A stretch of 64,000 nucleotides of DNA from Amycolatopsis vancoresmycina (GTDB lineage: Bacteria > Actinomycetota > Actinomycetes > Mycobacteriales > Pseudonocardiaceae), in assembly GCF_000716785.1 (NCBI RefSeq), contig NZ_JNYY01000020.1, forward strand, positions 75,138 through 139,137. Reading direction: 5' to 3'. The notes under the pieces are model-generated. The model saw only the letters and a program-made list of their open reading frames with translations, was not told where the DNA came from and did no database searches. A program made the translations under genes and the position numbers. Numbering within the stretch: the stretch's first letter is position 1; each line of letters starts with the position of its first letter. Positions 1 through 8,831 of this stretch are shown one piece after another.

Positions 1-907
1 CCGTCCGCGGCAGCTGCAGGCCCGCGTCCTGGTACGACGTCATGGTCAGCCCGCTGCAGTCGAGCCCAACGCCCCGCGCCGTCCCGCCCCAGACGTACGG
101 CACGCCGAGCTGCGAAAGCGCGTTGCGCACGGCCTTCGCCGCGGTCTCGTTCGGCGCCATGACCTGCTTGCCGCCGGGCAGGTTGATCGCGACGCCGGTG
201 CCGGGCTGCGGCGGGATCGCCACCGGCAGCCGCGGCTTGTGCACGGCGCCACCGCCGCCACCGCCCCCGCCGCCGTCCGAGCCGCCGGAGTAGCCGCTGT
301 TGCTGTTGAACGACGACCCGACCTTCGTCGAGGACGCCGAAGACGCCGACGTCGACTGGTCTCCGCCGCCGAGCCGGGTGCCGATCGCGGTCAGGTCGTT
401 GATCGTCTGCTCGCTGAACGTCGCGGCCTGCCCGGTCAGCTGGCTGATCTTCGTCTGCAGCTTCATCAGGATGTCGCGCGACGCGGCACCGCGGCTCTCC
501 GGCGGCTGGATCGTCTTGACCGCTTCGAGCGCCTTCATCGACGCCGAGATCTCTTTGATGATCTGGTCGCGCACCTGGTCGTTCTTGATCTCGCCGACGT
601 GCAGCGTCTCGGCCGCCTCGGCGACGGCTTTCTCGATCTCGGCGCTCTCGTCGAGGAGGTCCTGGACCTCCTTCTCCAGGCTCTGCGACGTCGCCGTGGC
701 GCGGTCGGCCGTGGCGCCGGAACTGGCGGAGGCGAGCGAAACGCGCTGCTCCGACGCGGTGTCGCGGGTGCGGCCCACCGACGTCCGGAGCGCGACGTGC
801 GCGTCACGGGCACCGCCGATGGCGGCCGGGTCGTGGCGCAGCTTCTGCGCGAACTGGTTCGTCGTGTCCAGGCCGTGCCGGACGAGCAGGTCGGCGTGCT
901 CGGTCAC
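1..907 (-). CDS. NlpC/P60 (C40) cell-wall hydrolase, C-terminus cut by window edge
   Basis: Reads leftward off the edge, so only the first 302 codons are present. Residues 1-210 are an alpha-helical, charged stretch with low aromatic content, followed by a Ser/Gly linker with a run of eight glycines (about 212-219). A Pro-rich segment leads into the start of an NlpC/P60 domain: PYVWGGT then DCSGL, with the expected catalytic Cys at about 283. The catalytic His lies off the window. Family members cleave D-gamma-glutamyl-diaminopimelate bonds in peptidoglycan. The GTG start at 905-907 overlaps the stop of the WXG100-like gene (GTGA), so the pair is co-translated. No signal peptide is visible; with a WXG100-like partner, type VII export is a reasonable but unproven idea. 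Confidence 0.85.
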   Translation of the reverse strand, partial: MTEHADLLVRHGLDTTNQFAQKLRHDPAAIGGARDAHVALRTSVGRTRDTASEQRVSLASASSGATADRATATSQSLEKEVQDLLDESAEIEKAVAEAAETLHVGEIKNDQVRDQIIKEISASMKALEAVKTIQPPESRGAASRDILMKLQTKISQLTGQAATFSEQTINDLTAIGTRLGGGDQSTSASSASSTKVGSSFNSNSGYSGGSDGGGGGGGGGAVHKPRLPVAIPPQPGTGVAINLPGGKQVMAPNETAAKAVRNALSQLGVPYVWGGTARGVGLDCSGLTMTSYQDAGLQLPRT

Positions 908-1233
908 GCGTCGCCGCCGAGCCGCCGGACGACGTCGCCGTGCTCGGCCTCGACCGCCGTGTAGTTGCGGTCGGTCTGCCGGGCGGCCGCGCCGACCTGC
1001 TGCCAGCTGCCGCCGACGCGGTGCAGGCGCTCCTGCAGCGCCCGCATCCGGCCGCTGTAGGCCCCGGAAAACCCGGATTCGCCGCCCATCTCCGAGAAGC
1101 CGTGGCCGCCGAGCGTCACGTGCGGCCCGACGTGCTTCTCGGCCGCGCCTTTGACGTCTTCGCCGAGCGGGTCGACTTCGCGCGCGTACCGCGTGTACGC
1201 GCCCTCATCGACGTGAAACCCCGAACCGTCCAC
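904..1233 (-). CDS. WXG100/EspC-like small protein, probable type VII secretion-associated
   Basis: A 109-residue, mostly helical protein with a Gly-rich centre (residues 42-61) and a GSWQQVG motif at 75-81 that resembles the W-x-G turn of WXG100 proteins. Length fits that superfamily (about 100 residues). The GTG start is chosen because a GGGAGGG-type ribosome-binding sequence lies just upstream. It overlaps the downstream NlpC/P60 gene by four bases. Helical-hairpin proteins of this kind are usually secreted as dimers with larger effectors. The family call rests on length, helix content and the single WxxxG-like turn, so an uncharacterised actinobacterial protein is the alternative. Confidence 0.6.
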   Translation of the reverse strand: MDGSGFHVDEGAYTRYAREVDPLGEDVKGAAEKHVGPHVTLGGHGFSEMGGESGFSGAYSGRMRALQERLHRVGGSWQQVGAAARQTDRNYTAVEAEHGDVVRRLGGDA

Positions 1234-1343
1234 TGGCCCTCCCTGTCACCGGAGGTGCGACGTGCGCTCGGCACCCCCGGTTCCCTCCTCGCGCGAGCCA
1301 GCCTAGTCGAGGATCCGTGCCCGGGTGGGCGAATTGCCCCGGA

Positions 1344-2150
1344 TCAGCCGGTGACCTTCTTGAGCCAGTCCGGGTCCTGCCAGGAGACGATCGAGCCGTT
1401 CGCGGTGACCGTCGGCGTGCCGAACCCGCGCTGACCGCCACCGAAGTCCTGCGCCAGCTTCGGGTCGTTCTCGATCTGCTGGAACGCGCTGTTGAGCTGC
1501 TGCTCGTAGGTGCCGGCGTTGACGGTCTGGGCGAACGCCGGATCGGTGATCCCGACGTTCCGGCCGAGGTCGATCAGCTGCGCCTTGTCGTAGCCGCGCT
1601 TGCCCTCCTCGGGCTGGTTCGCGAACAGCGCGTCGTGGAACTGGACGAACTTGCCGGCGTCGGCCGCGGCCAGCGCCGCGTTCGCCGAGTCCAGCGAGTA
1701 GCCCGGCGGGCTCGAACGGTCGTTGAGCAGCGGCACCATGTGGTAGCGGACCTGCAGCTTGCCGTCGTTGACGGCCTGCTCGATGTCGCTCTTGTACGTC
1801 TTCTCGAACTGACCGCAGATCGGGCAGAGGAAGTCGGCGTAGACGTCGATCGAGGCCTTGGCGCCGGTCTTCCCGACGGTGACGACCACGCCGTCACGCT
1901 TCTGGGTGACATCGCCCGTCAGCGCGCTGGTCGTCTGCCCGGGGTCGATCACCTGGCCCTCGGTCTTGTTCCGGTCCGCGATCGTCCAGATCACCCCGCC
2001 GATCACGAGCGCGGCCACGACGACCACCGCCCCGATCCCGATGATCCACTTCCGCCGGTCGCCCGAGGTCCCCCGGGCCTGCGCGACCACCTTCGGACCG
2101 GCCTGCGCCGCCTGACGACGCTTCCGAGCGGTCCGCTCAGCTCCACCCAC
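1344..2150 (-). CDS. DsbA-family thiol oxidoreductase, membrane anchored
   Basis: 268 residues: a basic cytoplasmic N-terminus (1-34), one membrane helix at about 35-57, then an extracytoplasmic thioredoxin fold with the active-site motif CPIC at 109-112 and the cis-proline region near GFGTPTV at the C-terminus. Family members oxidise or isomerise disulfides in exported proteins. Its stop lies upstream of the WXG100-like gene on the same strand, and it starts 6 bp after the MauE-like membrane protein, which is the expected redox partner. Start ATG/GTG choice places a positively charged tail before the helix, which fits the positive-inside rule. Confidence 0.9.
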   Translation of the reverse strand: MGGAERTARKRRQAAQAGPKVVAQARGTSGDRRKWIIGIGAVVVVAALVIGGVIWTIADRNKTEGQVIDPGQTTSALTGDVTQKRDGVVVTVGKTGAKASIDVYADFLCPICGQFEKTYKSDIEQAVNDGKLQVRYHMVPLLNDRSSPPGYSLDSANAALAAADAGKFVQFHDALFANQPEEGKRGYDKAQLIDLGRNVGITDPAFAQTVNAGTYEQQLNSAFQQIENDPKLAQDFGGGQRGFGTPTVTANGSIVSWQDPDWLKKVTG

Positions 2151-2156
2151 CGTGTA

Positions 2157-2684
2157 TCAGTTCCCTTCCGCGATACCCGAGTAGTCGGGTCCGGGTTCGT
2201 CCGAGTTCCCGCGACCTCGCGCCAGCCAGCCGTCGAGGGACAGCCAGGTGCGGGGACGCGCCAGCAGCCAGGCGGCGAGCAGCGCGAATCCCGTGTCGCG
2301 GAGGATCTCCTGGGGGTACTCCGTCTGCCCCGCCGCTACCTGGCCGCCGCCGCCGAAGCACCCGCAGTCGATGCTCAGCCCGCGGGCCCACGACTGGGCG
2401 ATCCCGGCGATGAGCACGACGAGCAGCCCCAGCGCGACGCCGGCGGCCCACCGGGTCGCCAGGCCGGCGAGCAGGAACAGCCCGAGCACGAGTTCGACGA
2501 GCGGCAGCGCGACGGCCACCACGTTCTCGAGCGCGCCCGGCAGCACGTCGTACGCCTGCACGGCGATCAGCGTCTGGCCGGGATCCGCCAGTTTCAGCGC
2601 ACCGGAAACGAGCCAGACGGCCGCCAGCCCGAGCCGGGCGAGCGTGCCGACGGTGTTCAGCACGGGTTGGGACGGTCGCACCAC
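2157..2684 (-). CDS. MauE/DoxX-family redox-associated membrane protein
   Basis: 175 residues with four predicted hydrophobic helices (about 11-30, 53-74, 78-97 and 128-143) and a CxC-type motif, DCGCFGGG, with Cys at 107 and 109 in the loop before the last helix. MauE-type proteins pair with thioredoxin-fold proteins in the envelope and are thought to move reducing or oxidising equivalents across the membrane, replacing DsbB or VKOR. It is separated by 6 bp from the DsbA-like gene and transcribed with it. The gene is divergent from the solute-binding lipoprotein at 2740. Confidence 0.85.
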   Translation of the reverse strand: MVRPSQPVLNTVGTLARLGLAAVWLVSGALKLADPGQTLIAVQAYDVLPGALENVVAVALPLVELVLGLFLLAGLATRWAAGVALGLLVVLIAGIAQSWARGLSIDCGCFGGGGQVAAGQTEYPQEILRDTGFALLAAWLLARPRTWLSLDGWLARGRGNSDEPGPDYSGIAEGN

Positions 2685-2739
2685 GCACTTAGGCTAACGG
2701 GGGGACCTGAGAACCACGTGAGGCGGAGGGAGCGGCCGG

Positions 2740-3570
2740 ATGCGGTGGCGCATGCTCCTGGGCGCGGCGTTGCTCCTGGTCACCGCGTCGGCGTGCGGTC
2801 CGGGCAAAGTCTCGCCGACCGACTCGCTGGTCACCCGGGCGAGTGCCACGGATCACCTGACCATCGGCATCCGGTTCGACGCGCCGGGGCTTTCGGAGCA
2901 CACCATCGACGGCCGGTTCGTCGGGTTCGACGTCGATGTCGCGACTTTCGTCGCCTCGGAACTGGGCGTCGCCGCGAAGGACATCACCTGGCGCGAGACG
3001 ACGTCGGCGACGCGCGAGACGGACCTCACGTCCGGCGCGGTCGACCTGGTCGTGGCCACCTATTCGATCACCGACAAGCGCAAGCAGGTCGTGTCGTTCG
3101 CCGGCCCGTACTTCAGCACCGGCCAGGACCTGCTGGTGCGCCGGACGTCGGCCGACATCGCCGGGCCCGAGGCGCTCAACGGGCGGCGGCTGTGCTCGGT
3201 CACCGGCTCGACCCCGGCGCAGCAGGTGAAGGACAAGTTCGCCCAGGCCGTCCAGCTGGTCGAGTACCCGCGGTACTCCGACTGCGTGACCGCGCTGCTG
3301 GCCGGGCAGATCGACGCGGTGACCACGGACGCGGTGATCCTGGCCGGGTACGTCGCCCGCGACCCGGAGCTGCTGAAGCTCGTCGGGAAGCCGTTCTCGA
3401 AGGAGGACTACGGCGTCGGCCTGCGCAAGGGCGACACGCAGGGGGTGGCGGCGGTCGACGACGCGATTCGGAAGATGATCTCCTCGGGCGAATGGCTGCG
3501 CTCGCTCAACGCGAACATCGGCCCGTCCGGTTACCAGCTGCCCGCGCCCCCCGAGGTCACGTCGAAGTGA
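2740..3570 (+). CDS. Glutamate/amino-acid ABC transporter solute-binding lipoprotein (orphan)
   Basis: 276 residues. A lipoprotein signal peptide (MRWRMLLGAALLLVTASAC) puts the lipidated Cys at 19. The rest is a type II periplasmic-binding fold of the SBP_bac_3 class: DHLTIGIRFDAPGL at the start of lobe 1, GFDVDVATFVASELG, and FAGPYFSTGQDLLV before the hinge. Two internal Cys (in RLCSV and SDCVT) may form a disulfide. GluB-like proteins bind glutamate or related amino acids, but no permease or ATPase gene is adjacent, so it either feeds a distant transporter or acts as a sensor. Its stop overlaps the GTG start of hrpB (GTGA). Confidence 0.88.
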   Translation: MRWRMLLGAALLLVTASACGPGKVSPTDSLVTRASATDHLTIGIRFDAPGLSEHTIDGRFVGFDVDVATFVASELGVAAKDITWRETTSATRETDLTSGAVDLVVATYSITDKRKQVVSFAGPYFSTGQDLLVRRTSADIAGPEALNGRRLCSVTGSTPAQQVKDKFAQAVQLVEYPRYSDCVTALLAGQIDAVTTDAVILAGYVARDPELLKLVGKPFSKEDYGVGLRKGDTQGVAAVDDAIRKMISSGEWLRSLNANIGPSGYQLPAPPEVTSK

Positions 3571-5954
3571 AGCTGCCCGACCTGCCGGTCCGGTCCGTGC
3601 TGCCCGACGTCGTCGCCGCGCTCGGCGAGCACGGCACCGCAGTGCTGGTGGCGCCACCGGGCACCGGCAAGACGACGCTGGTGCCGCTCGCACTGGCCGA
3701 GGCCGCCCCAGGCCGGGTCGTGGTGGCCGAGCCGCGGCGGCTGGCGGCGCGCGCGGCGGCCGCGCGGATGGCGGCGATCCTCGGGGAGCCGGTCGGCGAG
3801 ACGGTCGGGTACGCGGTGCGCGGCGACCGGAAGGTGTCGGCGCGGACCCGGATCGAGGTCGTGACGTCGGGGCTGCTGGTGCGGCGGGTGCAGGGCGACC
3901 CGGAGCTGCCCGGCGTGTCGACGGTGCTGCTCGACGAGTGCCACGAGCGGCACCTGGACGCGGACCTGCTGCTGGCGCTGCTCCTGGACGTCCGCGCGGG
4001 GCTGCGCGACGACCTGCGCCTGCTGGCGACGTCGGCGACGGTCGCGTCCGGACGGCTCGCGGCCCTGCTCGGCGACGCCCCGGTGGTCACGGCCACGGCG
4101 CGGACCTACCCGGTGGAGTTCTCGTACGTCCCGCCGTCCCGCGGCGAGCGCGTCGAGGCGTGTGTCGCGCGGGCGGTGCGGACGGCGTTGTCCTCGGGCG
4201 AGGGCGACGTGCTCGCGTTCCTGCCCGGAGCGGGCGAGATAGCACGGACGTCGGGCCTGCTGTCTCTGTCCGATGTAGACGTTCTCCCGCTGCACGGCCG
4301 GTTGTCGGCGGCGCACCAGGACGAGGCGCTGCGGCCGCGTGACCGGCGGCGGGTGGTGCTGGCGACGGCGGTGGCGGAGTCGAGCCTGACGGTGCCGGGC
4401 GTGCGCGCGGTGGTGGACTCCGGCCTGGCACGCGTACCGCGGGTCGACCACCGGCGTGGCCTGCCGGGCCTGGCGACGGTCCGGGTTTCGGCGGCGGTGG
4501 CGGCGCAGCGTTCCGGCCGCGCGGGCCGCGAGGCGCCCGGGCGGGCGTACCGCTGCTGGGCCGAGCACGAGCAGGCGACGCTCCCGGCGTACCCGGAGCC
4601 GGAGATCCGCACGGCCGAGCTGGCCCGGCTGGCGCTGGAGCTGGCGTGCTGGTCGACCCCGGACGGCAGCGGGCTCGCGTGGTGGGACCCGCCGGGCGAA
4701 GGCGCGCTGGCGGCCGGCCGGGCGTTGCTGGTGACGCTGGGCGCGACGTCCGAGGACGGCACGGTGACCCCGCGCGGGCGCCGGATGGCGGAGCTGGGCC
4801 TGCACCCGCGGCTGGCCCGCGCGCTGCTGGACGGGGCTTCGGCGGTCGGCCCCCGCAACGCGGCCGAGGTGGTGGCGCTGCTGGACGCGGGCGCCACGCT
4901 GACGGACGTCGAGGCGGAGCTGCGCCGCCTGCGCTCGGCCGGGGACGAAGGAGCGCGGCGCTGGAAGCGGGACGCCCAGCGGCTGGCGGCCCTGATCCCG
5001 TCCGCACCGGCCACCGGCCGCCCGGATCCCGCGCTGGTCGTCGCCCTCGCGCATCCCGAACGACTCGCCCGGCGACGTCCCGGCGGCGCGCCCGTCTACC
5101 TCATGGCCGGCGGCACCGCAGCCGAACTCCCACCCGGCAGCGGCCTCGACGCCGAGTGGCTGGCGATCGCCGAAGCCACCCGCGACCCCGGCCGCGTCCA
5201 CGGCACCATCCGCCTCGCCGCGGCGGCCGACGAATCCCTCGCCGTCCAGGTCGGCCCAGTGTCCGAAGTGGACGAGATCACTTGGGACGGCGATGTCGTC
5301 GCCCGGCGCGTCCGCAAGCTCGGCGCCATCACCCTTTCCGAAAGACCCCTGAAGAACGCCGACGTCCACGACGCGCTCGTCGCCGGTCTGCGCGCCGAAG
5401 GACTGGACCTCCTGAAGTGGAGCCAGGACGCAACCCGCCTGCGTGAGCGGATGGCCTTCCTGCACCGCGTCCTCGGCCCGCCGTGGCCCGCGGTCGACGA
5501 CCCGGCACTGCTGTCCGATGTGGACAGCTGGCTCGACCTCGGCACCGCCCGCCGGAAGGCCGACCTGGCGAACATCAACGCGGGCACCGCCCTGAAGGCC
5601 CTGCTCCCCTGGCCGGAAGCGGCGAAGCTCGACGACCTCGCCCCGGACCGCCTGGAAGTGCCGTCGGGATCGCACATCCGCGTGGACTACCGCGGCGACC
5701 AGCCGGTGCTCGCGGTGAAGCTGCAGGAAACGTTCGGCTGGACGGAAACACCGGCGATCGCCGGCGTCCCGGTGGTGCTGCACCTGCTATCCCCCGCCGG
5801 CCGTCCAGCGGCGATCACCGCCGACCTCGCGGGCTTCTGGACCACTGGCTATCCGGCGGTGCGCGCCGACCTGCGCGGCCGCTACCCGAAGCACCCCTGG
5901 CCGGAGGACCCGGCGAGCGCCGTCCCGACCCGCCACACCCGCCGCCGCACGTGA
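3567..5954 (+). CDS. hrpB: ATP-dependent RNA helicase HrpB
   Basis: 795 residues, close to the usual 800-840 of HrpB. Superfamily 2 DEAH-type core: Walker A APPGTGKTT at 29-37, DECHERH at 123-129, SAT motif, and a helicase C lobe with QRSGRAGR. A helicase-associated domain and the HrpB C-terminal domain (LSERPL, then SHIRVDYRGDQPVLAVKLQE) follow. The start is GTG at 3567, overlapping the lipoprotein stop; the open frame continues upstream to 1317 but that part is antisense to the DsbA and MauE genes and lacks protein-like sequence. Function in actinobacteria is not well known; an RNA remodelling role is inferred from the family. Confidence 0.92.
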   Translation: MKLPDLPVRSVLPDVVAALGEHGTAVLVAPPGTGKTTLVPLALAEAAPGRVVVAEPRRLAARAAAARMAAILGEPVGETVGYAVRGDRKVSARTRIEVVTSGLLVRRVQGDPELPGVSTVLLDECHERHLDADLLLALLLDVRAGLRDDLRLLATSATVASGRLAALLGDAPVVTATARTYPVEFSYVPPSRGERVEACVARAVRTALSSGEGDVLAFLPGAGEIARTSGLLSLSDVDVLPLHGRLSAAHQDEALRPRDRRRVVLATAVAESSLTVPGVRAVVDSGLARVPRVDHRRGLPGLATVRVSAAVAAQRSGRAGREAPGRAYRCWAEHEQATLPAYPEPEIRTAELARLALELACWSTPDGSGLAWWDPPGEGALAAGRALLVTLGATSEDGTVTPRGRRMAELGLHPRLARALLDGASAVGPRNAAEVVALLDAGATLTDVEAELRRLRSAGDEGARRWKRDAQRLAALIPSAPATGRPDPALVVALAHPERLARRRPGGAPVYLMAGGTAAELPPGSGLDAEWLAIAEATRDPGRVHGTIRLAAAADESLAVQVGPVSEVDEITWDGDVVARRVRKLGAITLSERPLKNADVHDALVAGLRAEGLDLLKWSQDATRLRERMAFLHRVLGPPWPAVDDPALLSDVDSWLDLGTARRKADLANINAGTALKALLPWPEAAKLDDLAPDRLEVPSGSHIRVDYRGDQPVLAVKLQETFGWTETPAIAGVPVVLHLLSPAGRPAAITADLAGFWTTGYPAVRADLRGRYPKHPWPEDPASAVPTRHTRRRT

Positions 5955-6024
5955 CGAAAGTCGGGGGCGCCCCGCGACCGTCGGCCGATGCCCGCGCACC
6001 TCCGCGGCCAGCAGACTCCACCGC

Positions 6025-6939
6025 ATGATCACCCTCAGAAACCTGACGAAACGCTACGGGGAGAAGACCGTCGTCGACGCGCTCACCTGCGACGTCGCCC
6101 CGGGCCAGGTGACCGGCTTCCTCGGCCCGAACGGCGCCGGCAAGTCGACGACGATGCGGATGACGGTCGGCCTCGACCACCCCCAGTCGGGCGAAGTCCT
6201 GGTCGCCGGCCGGCGCTACGCGGAGCTACGGCACCCGCTGCGCGAGGTCGGCGCACTGCTCGACGCGAAGGCCCTGCACCCCGGCCGCAGCGCCGGAAAG
6301 CACCTGCTGGCCATGGCGCGCAGCAACGGCATAGCGGCAAGCCGCGTCGAAGAAGTCCTGGCGACCGTCGGCCTCTCAGACGTCGCCGGCAAGCGGGCAG
6401 GCCAGTTCTCGCTGGGCATGGGCCAGCGCCTGGGCATCGCGGGCGCGCTCCTCGGCGACCCGGCGATCCTGTTGTTCGACGAGCCCGTCAACGGCCTGGA
6501 CCCGGACGGCGTCCGCTGGGTCCGGCAGTTGATGCGGTCCTTGGCGGCGGAGGGCCGGACGGTGTTCGTCTCGAGCCACCTGATGAGCGAGATGCAGCTG
6601 ACGGCCGACCACCTGGTGGTGATCGGCAAGGGCTGCCTCCTGGCGAACAGCCCGATCGCGGAGTTCATCGCGAGCAATTCCCGAACAACGGTCTCGGTCC
6701 ACATCCCGGCCGACGCAGAACGCGCAGCGCTGGACGCCCGGTTGCGCACCGAAGGCGGCCTCACGCACCCGGGCGACCCGACCGAGCTGGTGGTGGACGG
6801 CCTGGACGTCACAAGGGTGGGCGACCTGGCGCACGAGCTCGGCATCCGGGTACACGGGCTCGCCGAGCGACGGGCATCGCTCGAGCAGGCGTACATGGAG
6901 CTGACGGCTTCTTCGGTGGAATACGGGGTGTCGGCATGA
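6025..6939 (+). CDS. ABC transporter ATP-binding subunit (ABC-2 export type)
   Basis: 304 residues with the full nucleotide-binding domain: Walker A GPNGAGKST at 34-42, signature SLGMGQRLGIAGAL near 132, Walker B ILLFDEPVNGLDPDG, and the H-loop SSHLMSE. The C-terminal extension of about 90 residues is typical of drug and antibiotic exporters of the DrrA type. It drives the membrane protein encoded next, whose ATG overlaps this stop codon (ATGA). The start ATG at 6025 lies 70 bp after hrpB. Substrate cannot be read from sequence. Confidence 0.93.
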   Translation: MITLRNLTKRYGEKTVVDALTCDVAPGQVTGFLGPNGAGKSTTMRMTVGLDHPQSGEVLVAGRRYAELRHPLREVGALLDAKALHPGRSAGKHLLAMARSNGIAASRVEEVLATVGLSDVAGKRAGQFSLGMGQRLGIAGALLGDPAILLFDEPVNGLDPDGVRWVRQLMRSLAAEGRTVFVSSHLMSEMQLTADHLVVIGKGCLLANSPIAEFIASNSRTTVSVHIPADAERAALDARLRTEGGLTHPGDPTELVVDGLDVTRVGDLAHELGIRVHGLAERRASLEQAYMELTASSVEYGVSA

Positions 6940-7706
6940 CGACTTCGGTGCGTCTCACGGGAGCGGTGGCCGCGGAGTGGACGAAGCTCTGGTCGGTCCG
7001 GGCGACGTGGTGGTGCCTGGCCACTGGGACTGCTTTGATGCTGGGCTACGGAACGTTGTCGGCCATAGCCCAGCACTACGAGACAGACCCGCAGAGCGCC
7101 CCGACGATCACCCTGGGCGGCGCGGTGTACCTGACGCAGTTCGCGGTGATAGCCCTGGCAACGCTGTTCGTGACAAGCGAGTACACCGGCGGCGGCATCC
7201 GATCGACCCTGCTGTGGACCCCGGTCCGCTCAAGGGTGGTCCTCGCGAAGGCGGCGGTGCTGCTGCCGGTGCTGTTCGCGTACGGAGTGGCGCTTTCGTG
7301 CGCGGCCATGGCGTTGACGGAGCTGGCGAAGGACGGCCACGGCCTGCCGATGTCATTCGCGGCAGGGTTCACAACGGCATCGGGCATGGGCGGCTACTTC
7401 GCCCTGCTCGGGTTGCTGTGCACGGGAATCGGCTGGGCATTGCGCAGCGCGGCGGGGACGTTGGTGTCGGTGATCGTGCTGCTGGTGCCGTTGCCGCTGA
7501 TCGTGGCGTCGTTGGGATGGCCGGAGGCGATACCGTATTTCCCGGGCATCGCGGGCATCAACGCGATGGTGGAGGCGGGCAAACCCAACCCGGTGACGAT
7601 GACGGTGGCACCGTACGCACCTTGGACGGGCTTGGCGATCGACGTAGCCTGGGCAGCGGCGGCACTCTTGGCGGGCGCGGCGGTGCTGCGCCGCCGAGAC
7701 GCCTGA
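6936..7706 (+). CDS. ABC-2 type permease subunit
   Basis: 256 residues with six hydrophobic segments and an N-terminal EWTKLWSVRATWW motif characteristic of ABC-2 permeases, followed by a helix pair and the TSEYTGGGIRSTL segment that marks bacterial exporters of this class. It forms the transmembrane half of the exporter with the ATPase at 6025. Translational coupling (ATGA) supports one-to-one stoichiometry. The distal third of the gene uses more A-ending codons than its neighbours. Confidence 0.9.
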   Translation: MTTSVRLTGAVAAEWTKLWSVRATWWCLATGTALMLGYGTLSAIAQHYETDPQSAPTITLGGAVYLTQFAVIALATLFVTSEYTGGGIRSTLLWTPVRSRVVLAKAAVLLPVLFAYGVALSCAAMALTELAKDGHGLPMSFAAGFTTASGMGGYFALLGLLCTGIGWALRSAAGTLVSVIVLLVPLPLIVASLGWPEAIPYFPGIAGINAMVEAGKPNPVTMTVAPYAPWTGLAIDVAWAAAALLAGAAVLRRRDA

Positions 7707-7999
7707 CCCGGCCTTTTTGGTCGGGGCGGCGCCAAAGCCGGGCGGCCTCACAGGAGCCGGTTGCCAGCAGGTCACTACCCACCCCAACCAGCCTCCACCG
7801 CTCCCCCACCCTCTCCGGGGGGCGTCCCCAGTCCAGTTTATCGGCACCGCCCGACACAGCCGGCAAAATCCCTCGTTCTCCGACCGGTTGTCCACATCAC
7901 GACGGGGGTGTGGACAACCGGGCCGCGCCAGTCGACGTCACGGCGACCGTTGCGCGAAATCCGGCGGTCGCCCGAGCGCTGTTGCCATTTGGCGGCTGA
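7707..7999. other. Intergenic region with no supported gene
   Basis: Between the exporter and the two-component genes. No frame shows protein-like composition with a ribosome-binding site. It holds the long dyad at 7885-7920 and little else that I can interpret. Confidence 0.6.
7885..7920. repeat. Inverted repeat CGGTTGTCCACA-N12-TGTGGACAACCG
   Basis: Two perfect 12-nt arms (7885-7896 and 7909-7920) separated by 12 nt. Each arm carries TTGTCCACA, which matches the DnaA-box consensus used in high-GC actinobacteria. The same arm core with the same 12-nt spacer recurs at 45827-45866. It may be a DnaA-binding pair or the operator of an unknown regulator. Confidence 0.8.
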
Positions 8000-8146
8000 T
8001 CACCGCGAGCAGGCGCACCCCCAGTGCCGACGAAGGGTGCCGCGCAGCAATTCGCCATCCACGGCGATCACAGCCGAGATGGGATCGTCGGTGTCGCGGT
8101 TGGTGGGGCCGTCCAGCAAACAGGCTTCGCCGGCCTCGGGTCGCAT
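8000..8146 (-). CDS. Possible 48-residue small protein downstream of the response regulator
   Basis: An ATG-started frame of 49 codons lies 10 bp beyond the response-regulator stop on the same strand. The peptide begins MRPEAGEACLLDGPTNRD, has three Cys (the last two as CAC near the end), and is acidic in the first half and basic at the end. No convincing ribosome-binding site is seen, so expression would depend on read-through or re-initiation from the upstream gene. I do not recognise it. It may be chance. Confidence 0.25.
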   Translation of the reverse strand: MRPEAGEACLLDGPTNRDTDDPISAVIAVDGELLRGTLRRHWGCACSR

Positions 8147-8156
8147 CAACGCGGGG

Positions 8157-8831
8157 TCACGGCCCGGCGACCGCCGCGTCTCCCCCCACCAAGCCCGCCT
8201 CGTAAGCCGTGATCGCCGCCTGGACCCGGTTCTTCACGCCGAGGCGGGTCAGGATCGTGCTCACGTGTGCCTTCACCGTGCCCTCGACGACGAACATCTT
8301 CGCCGCTATGTCCGCATTGGACAGTCCGGATCCCAGCAGTGTCAGCACTTCCCGCTCGCGCGGAGTCAGCACGGCGATCCGCTCACGGGCCGCCGCCGCG
8401 CGAGCCAGCTGGCCGCCCGACAAGCGGGCGATCACGCGCTGCGCCACCTTCGGCGAGAGGAACGCGGCCCCGCCGGCGACCGCGTGGATGCCGGCCAGCA
8501 GTTCGCGCGGGTCTCCCGACTTCAGCAGGAAGCCGCCCGCGCCCAGGGCCAGTGCGCGCTCGATGTAGTCGTCCTCGCCGAACGTGGTCAGCATGATCAC
8601 GCCGGTGGCCGGCAACAGCCGCCGGATCTCGGCGGCCGCGCCGAGGCCGTCCAGGCCCGGCATCCGGATGTCCAGCAGCACGACGTCGGGGTGCGTGGCG
8701 AGGACCTGCGAGACCGCCGAACGGCCATCGGCGGCCTCGGCGACGACCTCGATCTCCGCGTCGGCGGCGAGGATCGCCGCCACTCCCGCCCGCATCAGCG
8801 CTTCGTCGTCGGCCAGCACGACCCTGATCAC
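8157..8831 (-). CDS. NarL/LuxR-family response regulator
   Basis: 224 residues: receiver domain at 1-120 with the acidic pair DD at 8-9, phosphoacceptor Asp at about 54 (VVLLDIRMPG), Thr in LTTFGEDDY and Lys in LLKSGD. A LuxR-type helix-turn-helix follows (LTPREREVLTLLGSGLSNADIA, recognition helix in EGTVKAHVSTIL). The GTG start at 8829-8831 overlaps the kinase stop (GTGA), so the pair is translationally coupled. Target genes are not evident; the ABC exporter next door is on the other strand, 450 bp away. Confidence 0.94.
   Translation of the reverse strand: MIRVVLADDEALMRAGVAAILAADAEIEVVAEAADGRSAVSQVLATHPDVVLLDIRMPGLDGLGAAAEIRRLLPATGVIMLTTFGEDDYIERALALGAGGFLLKSGDPRELLAGIHAVAGGAAFLSPKVAQRVIARLSGGQLARAAAARERIAVLTPREREVLTLLGSGLSNADIAAKMFVVEGTVKAHVSTILTRLGVKNRVQAAITAYEAGLVGGDAAVAGP

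Noticed and set aside
1317..3566. Very long upstream extension of the hrpB frame
   Set aside because: It is antisense to the DsbA and MauE genes and has Arg/Gly/Pro-rich, non-protein-like composition. High GC keeps antisense frames open.
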